DNA from: Streptomyces sp. NBC_01351
GTDB lineage: Bacteria > Actinomycetota > Actinomycetes > Streptomycetales > Streptomycetaceae
Assembly (NCBI RefSeq): GCF_036237315.1
Contig: NZ_CP108356.1
Span: 8,375,501 to 8,439,500 of the forward strand
DNA: 64,000 nt
Direction of reading: 5' to 3'
Shown: in pieces, positions 10,167 to 19,302 of the stretch
Layout: the number at the start of each line of letters is the position of its first letter
Position numbering within the stretch: position 1 is the stretch's first letter
Notes under the pieces: generated by a model
The model's database searches: none
What the model saw: only the letters and a program-made list of their open reading frames with translations
Told to the model about the DNA's origin: nothing
Made by a program: the position numbers and the translations under genes

Positions 10167-10714
10167 TTGCACGAGGAGATCCTGTACCGCCTCGACGACG
10201 CTGGCCTCCTCGACCTGTCCCGCGCGGTCCTCGACTCGGCCCACGTGAGGGCTAAAAAGGGGCGAACTCACAGGTCCGAGCCCCGTGGACCGGGGCAAGC
10301 CGGGCTCCAAGATGCACGTCCTGTCGGACGCGAACGGACTGCCCCTCGTTGTCGGTGTCACCGCAGCCAACACCCACGACAGTCAAGCCCTGAAGCCCAT
10401 GGTCCTCGGTCACCAAACGAGACACGACCCCCGCCGCGGCCGCCACTTCAAGCCCCAACGCCTGCATGCCGACAAGGCCTACGACATCCCTGAACTGCGG
10501 AAATGGTTACGCGGAAAACGCATCGGCGTCCGCATCGCCCGCAGAGGCATTGAGGCATCAGAACGCCTCGGACGGCGCAGGTGGGTGGTCGAGCGAACCA
10601 TGTCCTGGCTGACCGGACCACCGCTACGAGCGCCACCCCCGCAACTACCTGGCATTTCTCGGACTCGCCGCTGCCCTCTGCTGCTACAAACGACTCGTCC
10701 GCCTCACCACATAG
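10167..10714 (+). pseudogene. IS5-type transposase remnant
   Basis: The C-terminal two-thirds of a DDE transposase is spread over three frames. LLDLSRAVLDSAHVRAKKG reads in one frame and VDRGKPGSKMHVLSDANGLP in a second, up to WVVERTMSWL. The end is RNYLAFLGLAAALCC to a TAG at 10712. Frame changes lie near 10258 and 10612. There are no complete element ends around it. The N-terminal HTH part is missing. Confidence 0.85.
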
Positions 10715-10722
10715 GACACGGT

Positions 10723-13147
10723 CTAAGCGGTGCTGGCGGCGGCTTCCAGGGTGCTGAGCTCGGCGGCGGCTTCGAGCTGCCGGGGGTGGTTCAGCCGGAC
10801 CAGGGATTCGTGGGCGGCCGTCAGGGTTTCCCGGGCCTCTTCGTGACGGCCCAGGTGACGCAGGACGACGCCCAGCTCTAGCCGGGCGGTCTCGCTCCAA
10901 AAAGACTCCGGGTTCCCCGCACGAAGGGTCAGCACCTCACGCAGAGGGGCTTCCGCCTCGCTCCACCGGCCGAGCGCAGCCAGGTCGTTGCCGACGCTCT
11001 GGCTGACCAGGGACAGGTAGGCATTGCTCACTGCGGTCGGTCGCCCCGGGATGCCCGCCCGGCAGAGCGTTTCGCTGCGGCGGTGGATGGCCAGTGCTTC
11101 CTCGGGCCGGCCGTCCATGCGCAGAACCTGGCCCAGCGCGTTGAGGGCGGTCAGTTCGGCCAGCCTGCTCGCGCCGCAGGACAGCCCGGCGAACCGGGCG
11201 ACCGACGACCTCAGCCGCGCGACGGCCTCCGTGATCCGACCGAGCCGTTGGAGCGCCCCCGCGCCGTACCCCAGAGCCCAGCCCACCTGGAGCTCGTCGC
11301 CCGCCTGCCGGGCCGCTTCCAGAGCGGTGTCCGCGGCGGCCAGCGCTCCGACGTAGTCGAAGACGCACATGTTGCGGGCCCAGGCGAGGTAGTTCAGCTG
11401 CACGGCCACCTCACGGGTGCTGCCCAGCGCCCGGGCGGAGTCGGCGGCCCGCCGGAACACCTCGGCCCACACCTCCCAGTCCATGGTGGCGTCGGAGAAC
11501 CAGTGCATCGCCTGCGCCGCGTCGACGACCTGGCGGTGCCGGCCGGCCGACTGGGCGTGGCGCAGGGCACCGAGCCACTGGGCCCGTTCCTCCACCAGCC
11601 AGGCCCTGGCACGGTCGCTGCCGACCGGCGCGGTGGCCGGGTCGGGGTCGCCTTCCGCGTCACCCTGGTCGGCGGCCGACCGTACTCGGCCTCGAAGTGC
11701 AGGGCGGCGGCGGTGGCCCGGCGCAGCGTCCAGCGGGCGGCCCGGTCCTCGGCGGCGGTGATCTCCTCGGGCCCGTCCTCCTCGGCCGACTGCGCGGCGG
11801 CGAACAGGCGCAGGAGATCGTGGTAGCGGTAACGGTCAGCGGTGGGGTGGGACTGGAGGAGGCCGGCATCGACCAGGTCCTCGGCGTACCCGGCGGCCTT
11901 GCGGGTGGGCAGGTCGGCCAGTAGGGCGGCGGTTTGGGGGCTGAAGTCGGGGCCGTGGGCCAGGCAGGAGCGTCGGAAGACGGTCTGTGCCTGCGGGCTC
12001 AGTTGCCGGTAGGAGAGGGCGAAGGCGGCCCGGATCTCGAGTGAACCGGCCTTCAGGGTGTCGAGGCGACTGCCTTGTTCGGCGAGTTGGGTGGCGAGTT
12101 TGGCGATGTGTTCGGTGGGGCGGGAGGCGAGGCGTTGTCCGGCGATGCGGACGGCGAGGGGGAGGTGGCCGCAGAGGTCGGCGAGGTCGCGGGCGGCCTG
12201 GGCTTCTTGTGTGACGCGGTGCAGGCCGATGATGCGGGTGAGGAGTTCGACGGCTTCTTCGCGGCGGAGCAGGCCGAGTTCGGTGCGGTGGACGGCTTCC
12301 AGGCCGGCGAGGGCGTGGCGGCTGGTGACGAGGGTGAGGGAGGCGCCCTCCCCGGGCAGCAGGGGCCGTACCTGGTCCTCGTCCGCGGCGTTGTCCAACA
12401 CGAGCAGGACGCGCCGGTCGCGCAGGAGGGAGCGCAGGAGACCGCTGCGGTCGTCGGTGCCGGCGGGTACGTCGGTGGCGCCGAGGGCGCGTAGCAGGCG
12501 GGCGAGCGCGTCACGGGGCGGGGTGGGCTGCAGGTCCATGCCTCGCAGGTCGAGGTGGAACTGCCCGTCGGGGAAGTGGGGTGCCAGGGCGTGGGCGGCG
12601 TGCACGGCGAAGGCGGTCTTGCCCAGGCCGGGCTGGCCGCAGACCACCGCCACCGGCGGACGGCCGGGGTCCCACTGCTCGGCCAGGGCCGCCAGCCGCG
12701 CCAGGGCGGGCCCGCGGGCGGTGAAGTCGCGCAGGTCGCGGGGGAGTGCGAGGGTGTGGCGGAAGGCGGGGCCCGGGGCGGTGGAGCCCGCCTCGCCGGC
12801 GCCTTCGGACCGCCCGACAGCCGGCTTCCCCCGGCCTCTCCCGCCGGGCCGGCGCCCGCGTACGACCTGGCCGCCGGCTCACTCCCGGCCCGGCGCGCGC
12901 GGGGCCGTCCCCGGCTGGCGGCCCGTTCCAGTTCCTCGGTGCCGGCCGCATCCAGTCCCAGCGCCGCGGCCAGGGCCGTCACGGTGCGCCGCTGCGGCCC
13001 CCGGGACCGGCCGCGCTCCATGTCCGACAGGGCCCGCACGCTCACCCCCGCGGCGTGCGCCAGCTCCTCCTGGCTCTGGTCGGCGCCCGTGCGCAGGCGG
13101 AGCAGGTGCTCACCGAACCTGCCGGTGGCCGGTGTGTCCGTCCCCAT
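10723..13147 (-). pseudogene. HTH/NB-ARC/TPR transcriptional regulator broken by two frame changes
   Basis: AfsR-like regulator without the OmpR-type domain. It starts at ATG 13147 with an XRE-type helix-turn-helix (QSQEELAHAAGVSVRALSDM). After a Pro/Ala-rich linker comes an NB-ARC ATPase with Walker A GQPGLGKTAF and Walker B VLLVLDNAA. A TPR-rich C-terminus to 10723 follows (ARQAGDELQVGWALGYGAG). The three blocks are in three frames: one shift falls in the linker around 12830 in a run of G, another near 11680 before DQGDAEGDPD. Each shift is one base, so sequencing error is possible. It faces the PI-PLC gene across a 300-bp region containing a 34-bp palindrome, and it may have controlled that gene. 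Confidence 0.82.
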
Positions 13148-13199
13148 GCCGCTTGTCCCCCGGTGCTGCGCGGACCGGCCGGTCCGCCGGTCCTTTCGT

Positions 13200-13233
13200 C
13201 CGGCAAAAGTATGCCGGACCGTACTTCTGCCGG
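13200..13233. promoter_or_regulatory. candidate operator palindrome between regulator and PI-PLC gene
   Basis: Half-sites CCGGCAAAAGTA and TACTTCTGCCGG (11 of 12 complementary) are separated by 10 bases. It is 53 bp upstream of the regulator start and 214 bp upstream of the PI-PLC start. The AT-rich half-site centres stand out from the GC-rich surroundings, as expected for an operator. Binding by the adjacent HTH protein is inference. Confidence 0.5.
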
Positions 13234-13446
13234 TGGAACTGCCTGGTCCGGATCGGCTGGCCGCGGTTGGCTGGAGCGACCCGGGAGGGAGCCCGACCAG
13301 CCCCCGCCCGAGGCCGGTCCGTCGCCGCTCCGCCGGCGCTCCCGCGTGCGGCTGCGCGCCGGGCGCGGGGGACCTTCCGTACACCCGGTCGCCGCCGTAC
13401 CGTGCCCGCGGTCGCCGGCGGCCGCTTCTACCAGGGGAATTTCACA

Positions 13447-14916
13447 ATGAGAACCAGTGGTACCGCGCCCCGTCCGGGCGCCGACCGCCGTGCTCGCCTG
13501 CTGCGCCTGCTTGCCCTTCCTGTGCTCGCGCTCCTCGTCTTGGCCTCGGCGCTGACGGCTCCCACGGGGGCGGTGGCGGCGAGCAGCAAGTACGGGAACG
13601 CGCGCTATCACCAGTGGTCGTTCGTGACCGCGCACAACGCCTACGCCAACACCGACATGCACTGGCCGGTTCCGCCGAACCAGTCGCAGAGCATCAAGGA
13701 GCAGCTCGAGGGCGGGGTGCGCGGACTGATGCTCGACACCTACGACCCCAAGGGCACCGGCCCCGTCCAGCTGTGCCACGGCGGCACGTCCCTGTGCTAC
13801 GAGCAGTTCAACTCAGCGCTGCTGAACGTCGTGAACTTCCTGCAGAAGAACCCGCAGGAGGTGGTGACGATCTTCCTGGAGAACTACGCGAGCCGCGAGA
13901 CGCTCAGCAAGAGCATCACCGACCTGCTGGACGCCAAGGGCGCCGGCAAGATGCTCTTCGACCAGAACGACTGGGGCATCTTCAGCAACAATTGGCCGCG
14001 GCTGAAGGACATGGTCTCCGCCAACCAGCGCCTGGTGATCTTCCAGGACAGCTGGGGCGACGTGGCCGCCGGCTCCGGCACCCTGATGAACACCTGGTCG
14101 CACACCGTGGAGAACCGGTACAGCTACGGCGTGGGGCAGCCGTCCGGCTGCGAGTCGCGGAACGGCAATCCGCTGCACACGAACCCGATGCCGGGGACGA
14201 CCGGCCTCACCCCGCTGTTCACCATGAACCAGTTCAGCTCGGACAACCTCGACCCGAAGGCCTACGCCAAGATCGACAACGGCGCCACGCTCAAGAGCCG
14301 GATCGAGAAGTCGTGCCGGCCCGCCGCGGGCGGCCGCAACCCGAACTTCGTCGCGGTGGATTTCTACCAGCTCTCCGACAACTCGGGCCACACGCCCGTG
14401 TCGGTGGTCGATGGGCTCAACCGCGACAACTACGTCTTCGAGCCCGACCCGGCGGTGTGGACCGTCAACGGCGCCAAGCAGTACGTCAGCACCTACGGCA
14501 CCAACCGCTGCATGGTGCGCGGTGACGAATTCCCCGACGGCTCCGGCGGCCTGGTCACGCAGCGGACCTGCGTGAACCCGGCGCCCAGCAGCCACCAGTG
14601 GACGGCCACGAAGCCGAACTACGACGGCAAGGGCCACTACTGGCTCAAGGCGGGCAACGGCTCCTGCCTCACCGTTCCGTACAACAACGGGACCCCGCCC
14701 GGCGAGGGCACGCAGCTCTTCTGGTGGCCCTGCGAGACCAAGTGGTTCTCCGGCAGCCAGCTGTGGAACGTCATGCCGACCAACACCGACAGCAACGGCC
14801 AGACGCACGGCTACTACTTCATCAACCAGTGGACCGGCAAGTGCCTGACCCTGGACCCCGGCACATCGACGGCCAAGGCCGGCAAGGTCACCCAGGCCGC
14901 CTGCCCCAAGCGCTGA
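13447..14916 (+). CDS. secreted PI-PLC X-domain phosphodiesterase with ricin-like C-terminus
   Basis: 489-residue exported phosphodiesterase-type protein. The signal peptide has the hydrophobic core LLALPVLALLVLASALT and cleavage near VAAS. The PI-PLC X barrel shows the first catalytic His in FVTAHNAYAN (about residue 62) and the second in QLCHGG (about 109), with VTIFLENYAS and RLVIFQDS strands. From about residue 350 a ricin/trefoil-like region (NRCMVRGDE, SHQWTATKP, TGKCLTLDP) probably binds carbohydrate. The substrate could be a phosphoinositide or another glycerophosphodiester. ATG 13447 follows AGGGGA; the open frame upstream to 12058 is a shadow of the opposite regulator. Confidence 0.9.
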   Translation: MRTSGTAPRPGADRRARLLRLLALPVLALLVLASALTAPTGAVAASSKYGNARYHQWSFVTAHNAYANTDMHWPVPPNQSQSIKEQLEGGVRGLMLDTYDPKGTGPVQLCHGGTSLCYEQFNSALLNVVNFLQKNPQEVVTIFLENYASRETLSKSITDLLDAKGAGKMLFDQNDWGIFSNNWPRLKDMVSANQRLVIFQDSWGDVAAGSGTLMNTWSHTVENRYSYGVGQPSGCESRNGNPLHTNPMPGTTGLTPLFTMNQFSSDNLDPKAYAKIDNGATLKSRIEKSCRPAAGGRNPNFVAVDFYQLSDNSGHTPVSVVDGLNRDNYVFEPDPAVWTVNGAKQYVSTYGTNRCMVRGDEFPDGSGGLVTQRTCVNPAPSSHQWTATKPNYDGKGHYWLKAGNGSCLTVPYNNGTPPGEGTQLFWWPCETKWFSGSQLWNVMPTNTDSNGQTHGYYFINQWTGKCLTLDPGTSTAKAGKVTQAACPKR

Positions 14917-14940
14917 CGACGGACCGACGTACGACCGGAC

Positions 14941-14977
14941 GGCCCGGTCCGGCACCGCACGGGTGCCGGACCGGGCC
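14941..14977. terminator. strong hairpin terminator
   Basis: A perfect 16-bp stem GGCCCGGTCCGGCACC with a 5-base loop lies 25 bp after the PI-PLC stop codon. Confidence 0.85.
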
Positions 14978-14984
14978 GTTCCCG

Positions 14985-15128
14985 TGTCCGCCAGCGGTAC
15001 TCGACCGTCAGCGCGAGCCGGGGCGCCGTGGCGAGGAAGAGGTACACCGTCGCGCTCTCGGGGTGGCGAACCGCCGGAGCTGGGTGGTGCCGGTGCGGTC
15101 CAGGGCGGCCAGAGCCGTGGCGGAGAGG
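14985..15128 (-). pseudogene. possible DNRLRE-domain protein C-terminal fragment
   Basis: The minus strand reads LSATALAALDRTGTTQLR and then, in a second frame, ATVYLFLATAPRLALTVEYR. This resembles the end of secreted DNRLRE-domain proteins (RTGTTQFRLRF ... LTVEY). It is broken and directly abuts the mini-element at 15130. Confidence 0.35.
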
Positions 15129-15129
15129 T

Positions 15130-15603
15130 TGTCCTGTCTCACCGAAGGTTGACCGATCTCACCGAAGCTTGACCGCGCCAGTCCATGCCGCCTGCAGCTC
15201 CGGGGCGTTAGTCGTCACGTGGATTGCACTCTGAATCAGCTCGTACAGCGGACCCGCAGCTTGCCATGGAGCGGGTCCGCCAGTTTGTGATGGCAATGCA
15301 CTCAGAAGCGATGTGGGCAGTCGGTCCAGCCAGGGATGCGGGGGCGCATCTACGGGAGATCGGAAGCGCGCTGACGCTGCTGGAGGACGCGGGCATGCTC
15401 ATCGAGCAAGCAGCTGCCCTGATCCTTGGCATGCCGGCAGCCAACCGGGCAACGGAGAGGGCTTTGCTGACCCAGGCCCTGGCGGAGGGCGACGACGTCA
15501 CGGGACTCAGCGTGCTCCGAGCGGGTCGGTCAACCTTCGGTGAGACAAAGGAGGGGTCGGTCCGACTTCAGTGAGATCGGTCAACCTTCGGTGAGACGGG
15601 ACA
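15130..15603. mobile_element. 474-bp mini-element with IS21-like multiple terminal repeats
   Basis: Left end TGTCCTGTCTCACCGAAGG and right end (complement) TGTCCCGTCTCACCGAAGG are imperfect inverted repeats of about 36 bp. Each continues into a second repeat unit (GATCTCACCGAAG). The motif CTCACCGAAGGTTGACC or a close variant occurs five times, two at the left and three at the right. Tips starting TG plus internal repeats are typical of IS21 ends. No transposase is inside; the only content is one ORF. The right tip interrupts a lipoprotein gene. No clear target duplication was found. Confidence 0.65.
15224..15574 (+). CDS. small helical protein inside the mini-element
   Basis: Up to 116 residues from GTG 15224; an internal ATG at 15266 would give about 102. 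Predicted mostly helical (VRQFVMAMHSEAMWAVG, LREIGSALTLLEDAG, EQAAALILGMPAAN), with no membrane segment, Cys cluster or known motif. Its last 15 codons and its stop lie in the right terminal repeats of the mini-element, so the protein end is encoded by the transposon tip. Not recognised. Codon third positions are less GC-rich than in neighbouring genes. Confidence 0.45.
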   Translation: MHSESARTADPQLAMERVRQFVMAMHSEAMWAVGPARDAGAHLREIGSALTLLEDAGMLIEQAAALILGMPAANRATERALLTQALAEGDDVTGLSVLRAGRSTFGETKEGSVRLQ

Positions 15604-16112
15604 GTCTGGTGGCACAGCGCGGCGATGGTCGGGCTGGTGACGCCGTGTGCGGAGCGGCACAGTGCTGCCATGTCCCCGGCCCGCACACCGGGGGCGGGCC
15701 GGGCGGCGCGCGGGGCGGGTGTACGGGCGGCGGGCTTCGCCTTCGCTGTGCCCGTGGTCCTGGCCTTCGCGGCGCGCTTGGGTGGGGCGGCCCGGTGCGG
15801 GGCGGTGGCCTGGTGCGGCCGGGTGGGCCTGGGATGGGTTCGGCGGGGGATGGCTGCAGTCCGGCGGCTCGGGGTGGTTGCGGGGGTGTGCCGGGCAGGC
15901 TCGGTGCGGGGCTCGGCGGAGGGTTGGGCGCCAGGCAGGGGAGAGAGGGGCAGCGCCGGCTCTGTGACGCGCTGTCCGGGCCGGGCGTGGTGTTTGTGGT
16001 CGGTCGCCGCGGTGGCCGGGGAGGCCTTCGCGGCCGGGCCGGGGTGGACGGTGACGCATCCGGAGGCCGCGAGCAACGCGGCGAGGAGCAGGGGCAGAGA
16101 CCAGCGGCGCAT
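15507..16112 (-). pseudogene. Pro/Ala-rich lipoprotein, C-terminus replaced by mini-element
   Basis: Exported lipoprotein. ATG 16112 begins MRRWSLPLLLAALLAASGC, a signal peptide with lipobox AASGC. A long Pro/Arg/Lys/Thr-rich, probably cell-wall-spanning stretch follows, then a short C-terminal motif MAALCRSAHGVTSP and AALCHQT with two Cys. Similar short Cys motifs end several Streptomyces lipoproteins. Homology stops exactly at 15603, where the mini-element begins; the frame then runs through the element's terminal repeats to 15507. The protein may still be made with an altered tail. Confidence 0.65.
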
Positions 16113-16258
16113 GCCGCCACCGTGCCGCACCCAGGCCCCAGCCCGGCCCAGACGATCCGTTGCACCCCTCGGATGGATGACGCGACGGCCTCCCGCCGGG
16201 ACCGTCTCTCGGGGGAGGGTGACCCTGGAAGGGGGCGACTGCGAGGGAGGCTCCGGGG

Positions 16259-16560
16259 ATGGTGCTCAGGCCGCCGGTGGAGCCGATGCTGGCACAGGCC
16301 GCAGAGTCGGTGTCCGGCCCGGCCGCGCTGCGTGCCGGGGTGGCCTACGAACAAAAGCTGGACGGGCATCGGGCGCTCGTCTTCACCGCGGCTGGCCCCG
16401 GTGAGTGAGCGGGTGCTGGTGCAGACCCGCCGCGGGTCCCTGGTTCAGGACCGCTGGCCGGACCTGGTCGCAGCTGCCGCGCAGCTCCCTCACGGCCTGG
16501 TCCTCGACGGCGAACTCCTTGTATGGGACCCGGAAGCCGGCCGGTTGTCGTTCGAGGCGT
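16259..16560 (+). pseudogene. ATP-dependent DNA ligase, N-terminal fragment
   Basis: Start of an LigC/LigD-type ATP-dependent ligase: MVLRPPVEPMLAQAAE, then the adenylation motif EQKLDGHRA with the nucleotide-accepting Lys, and motif III-like LVLDGELLVWDPE. A frame change lies near 16395. The gene is cut after RLSFEAFR at about 16560, where opposite-strand coding begins, and two-thirds of the protein is missing. GGGAGG precedes the ATG. Confidence 0.8.
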
Positions 16561-16694
16561 TCCGCCTCCTGAGGGTCGGCCTGGTAGAGGGCGGCCAGGG
16601 CTGCGGCGCGCTCACGGAAGCGGGCGCGCAGGCAAGCCGGGGCCAGCACCTCGGCGTCCGCGCCGAGCCGGGCCAGCTGGTCGAAGGCGACGTC
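16561..16694 (-). pseudogene. WYL-domain regulator, C-terminal fragment
   Basis: The minus strand reads VAFDQLARLGADAEVLAPA followed by CLRARFRERAAALAALYQ. This is typical of the last ~45 residues of WYL-domain transcriptional regulators (a conserved V-L-x-P-x-x-L-R helix). It joins head-on to the ligase fragment at about 16560 and is bounded on the other side by the IS5 element at 16696. Confidence 0.55.
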
Positions 16695-16695
16695 C

Positions 16696-17773
16696 TAGGG
16701 CCCGTGTGATGTCGTGATCAGTCGGCGGTCCTCAGCAGGTCGTCGATCCAGATCATTGCGGCGCGGAGGTGGACGCCGGCGAGGTAGCTCTCGGGCGACT
16801 TGTCGTATCGGGTGGCGATCCCACGCCAGGCTTTCAGCTTGTTGATCAGGCGTTCGACAGTGTTCCGGTCCTTGTAGAGGTCAGCGTCGTGGCTGACAGG
16901 CCGGCCGCCTCGGACGCCCTTCTTCTTCCGGTTGGTGGCCTGGTCCCTTTTTTCCGGGATGACTGCCTTGATACCGCGTCTGCGCAGGTAGGAGCGGTTG
17001 CTGCGAGACGAGTAGGCCTTGTCCGCGGCGACCGCGCCGGGCCGGGTTCGTGGACGGCCGACAGGCAGGCGGACTCGCACTCTCTTGAGCATGGGGATGA
17101 AGTGCGGGCTGTCCCCGGCCTGCCCGGCGGTCAGGACCAGCGCGAGCGGACGGCACCTGCGGTCCGAGGCGAGATGAATCTTGCTGGTAAGCCCGCCCCG
17201 TGACCTGCCGAGCAGGGCCTCATTCAGGCGGAGCTTGTGTCTGCGCCGGATGCGCCGACGCTCGACCTGTCCGTTCTGTTCCTCCGGTCCGCCCCCTTTT
17301 GACGCGCTGCCTCCTGCTCCTGCGCGGCTTCTTCCAGAGCGTCCATGAGGTGCTTGCTGACTCGCATCCCGGCAGCGTCGTGGTGAGCGCGGACCGTTGT
17401 GGAATCTACGCTGACCAGCGACAAATCTGTTTGCTCCGCGCGGGCGGCCTCAGCGATCAGGCTTTCCAGCAGGGCGGAGAAAACGCCAGCGTTCCGCCAT
17501 ACCCGGAAACGTCCGTAGACGGTGGCCCAGGGGCCGAACTCGGTAGGCATCTCCCGCCACTGCCCACTGGACCGGAACCGCCAGATCACCCCTTCGAACT
17601 GCTCCCGCAACCGCTCGGGGTACGGGCCGTACCTACCAATCGGCAGGTACGGCTCGATGAACTTCCACTGGGCATGGGTGAGTTGCCTACGTGTCACGAC
17701 CAATGTCCTACCGGGTTCCGCCCCACGAAGAAGGCGATACCCCACAACTGACCACGACATCACACAATCCCTA
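16696..17773. mobile_element. IS5-family (IS427-type) insertion sequence
   Basis: The ends TAGGGCCCGTGTGATGTCGT and, on the complement, TAGGGATTGTGTGATGTCGT form ~25-bp inverted repeats (21 of 25 matching). Both tips carry CTAG. The element is about 1.08 kb and has a two-frame transposase with an A-AAG-GGG slippery site at 17292-17300. Confidence 0.85.
16718..17763 (-). CDS. IS5-family transposase made by -1 frameshift
   Basis: orfA (17763 down to 17224) carries the N-terminal region TRRQLTHAQWKFIEPYLP and the first catalytic Asp in VSVDSTTVRAH. At ARQKG (codons CAA AAG GGG) a -1 shift joins orfB. orfB provides LGRSRGGLTSKIHLASD, VAADKAYSS (second Asp) and TVERLINKLK (Glu). The joined product is about 345 residues with all DDE residues present and no stop codons. 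This copy looks potentially active. Confidence 0.85.
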
Positions 17774-18412
17774 GTCCTCCGTCCCCCGCCCGAACGAGAT
17801 CTCCACCCGTCGGTTCTTCTTCCGGCCCTCCTCGGTGGAGTTGTCCGCTATGGGGTCGTCCTCGCTCTTGCCGACCACCTCGTAGGCGATCCCGGATGCA
17901 CCCAACTTCGCGGCGAGCGCCTTGTGTACGGCCTCGGCACGCTCCGTGGAGAGGGTCTTGCCGTGGGCGTACGTCCCCAGGTTGTCGGTGAAGCCGTGGA
18001 CCGTGACCTTCTGCGGGCCGTTCTCCCTGATCTCCTCGGCGACCTCGGCGATCCGGGCGTCGGCATGGCCGCTCAGCTCCGCGCTGTCCTTGGCGAAGAG
18101 GACCTCGGACTGGAGGGTCAGCTTGATGTCTTCGTTCGATTCCTCGCGCCCCGAGTCGCCGGACAGGTCTCCGGAGACCGAGAGGATGTCGACCACCACC
18201 GGAGGGGCCAGCTCCGCACCCTTCTTCAGTTCCAGGACCTTGGCGTGCGGATCGACCGGGACGGGCGGCGGCTTGGGTGAGGCGCTGGGCGAGGGGTCGG
18301 CGCGGGCCACAGGGGCGTCGTGCAGACTGAGGAAAGTCGTCAGGCATACGGCGGTGAGTGCGCAGGCCGCGAGTCGGGCGGCAGCGGTGCGTGCCGTCGT
18401 CGCCGGCCTCAC
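17771..18412 (-). CDS. OmpA-like C-terminal domain exported protein
   Basis: 213-residue exported protein. GTG 18412 begins MRPATTARTAAARLAACALT with a hydrophobic stretch and cleavage near VARADP, then a Pro-rich segment. From about residue 95 there is an OmpA/MotB peptidoglycan-binding domain: LFAKDSAELSGHADARIAEV, VTVHGFTDNLGTYAHG, LSTERAEAV and GRKKNRRVEISF. These match the family pattern (GxTDxxG ... NRRVE). It probably docks to cell wall. Its GTG overlaps the stop of the upstream lipoprotein gene (GTGA), indicating translational coupling. The 3' end abuts the IS5 right end at 17773, only two bases past the stop, so the gene appears intact. Confidence 0.88.
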   Translation of the reverse strand: MRPATTARTAAARLAACALTAVCLTTFLSLHDAPVARADPSPSASPKPPPVPVDPHAKVLELKKGAELAPPVVVDILSVSGDLSGDSGREESNEDIKLTLQSEVLFAKDSAELSGHADARIAEVAEEIRENGPQKVTVHGFTDNLGTYAHGKTLSTERAEAVHKALAAKLGASGIAYEVVGKSEDDPIADNSTEEGRKKNRRVEISFGRGTED

Positions 18413-19008
18413 TGGGCGACCGTGATCTTGACGGGGGCGGTGCCGAAGGTCGGCATGGCGAAGTCGACCTCCGTGGTGCCCTCCGGCGGCGCCGGGAACT
18501 GGACGAAGACCGGGGCCGTGTCGCCGGGCTGGAAGACCGTGTGGAACTGGTTGCACAGGCAGTTGCCCTGGGTGTCCCGCAGCGGATAGTAACGCTTCTT
18601 GCCCTTGAGGTCCGCCAGGGTGGCACCCGACGAGGAGTAGCCGTTTTTCAGCGACAGATCGTTGCCGCCGGTCCACTGGCCGGTGTTCAGTGCCACCTTG
18701 CCGTCGTTGCGCATCTCGCCGCGGACGGTCACCACACCGCCCTCGTACCGCTGCACGGAGTCGATGGTGAGCACCGCGCCGTTCGCGCCCTTCATCTCCA
18801 GACCCTTGCCCTTGGGGTCCGCGGCGGCCGGCTTTTCGGCGGCCGGCTTCTTGCCGTCCGGCGCACCGCCCGAGTCGCCAACCCCGCACCCGCTCAGCGA
18901 AAGCGTTACGACCGCAACGAGGCCGACGGCGGCCACCTTCGCCCCGACTTGCGCCATTCCATGCCAACTTCGGTGCCCAAGACCGGTCCGACCCTGTACC
19001 TCATGCAT
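18409..19008 (-). CDS. lipoprotein coupled to OmpA-like gene
   Basis: About 199 residues. ATG 19008 is favoured for the GGGGGAA ribosome site; an internal ATG at 18957 gives a shorter signal peptide. The signal sequence ends in a lipobox LSLSGC. A Lys/Pro/Ala linker and a globular domain with a CLCNQFH motif follow (TVFQPGDTAPVFVQFPAPP near the end). Function unknown, but the pairing with an OmpA-domain protein is typical of Streptomyces cell-envelope pairs. Both genes form one transcription unit with a 4-bp overlap. Confidence 0.82.
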   Translation of the reverse strand: MHEVQGRTGLGHRSWHGMAQVGAKVAAVGLVAVVTLSLSGCGVGDSGGAPDGKKPAAEKPAAADPKGKGLEMKGANGAVLTIDSVQRYEGGVVTVRGEMRNDGKVALNTGQWTGGNDLSLKNGYSSSGATLADLKGKKRYYPLRDTQGNCLCNQFHTVFQPGDTAPVFVQFPAPPEGTTEVDFAMPTFGTAPVKITVAQ

Positions 19009-19302
19009 CACGCTTCCCCCTCGCTCCCCGTCCACTGCAACGCGTTGCACAGTAGCGCATGCGAACCCTGTGCCCCGGTGACATGCATCGCACACATGCA
19101 CCTCCGCAGAAGCCCAGGAGAAGCCTTCTCACCCTGGGTCTACGGCAGTTGACTCGGTGTCCAACAGCCGTGAGCGTTGCCCATGAGTCGAGCTCGGCAA
19201 CTGGGCAGAGGGGAAAGCCGGTCATGCTCGTACAGTGTGCGCGCCTGCACTGCGTCCCTTCCGCGCTCGTAGGGACCTCGTCAGGGTCCGTGCGAGGCGG
19301 CG
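19009..19302. other. intergenic, no supported gene
   Basis: Upstream region of the lipoprotein/OmpA pair. No convincing ORF, hairpin or repeat was seen. Confidence 0.4.

Noticed and set aside
12058..13446. Long plus-strand N-terminal extension of the PI-PLC frame
   Set aside because: It is antisense to the HTH/NB-ARC regulator; the PI-PLC signal peptide and ribosome site place the start at 13447.
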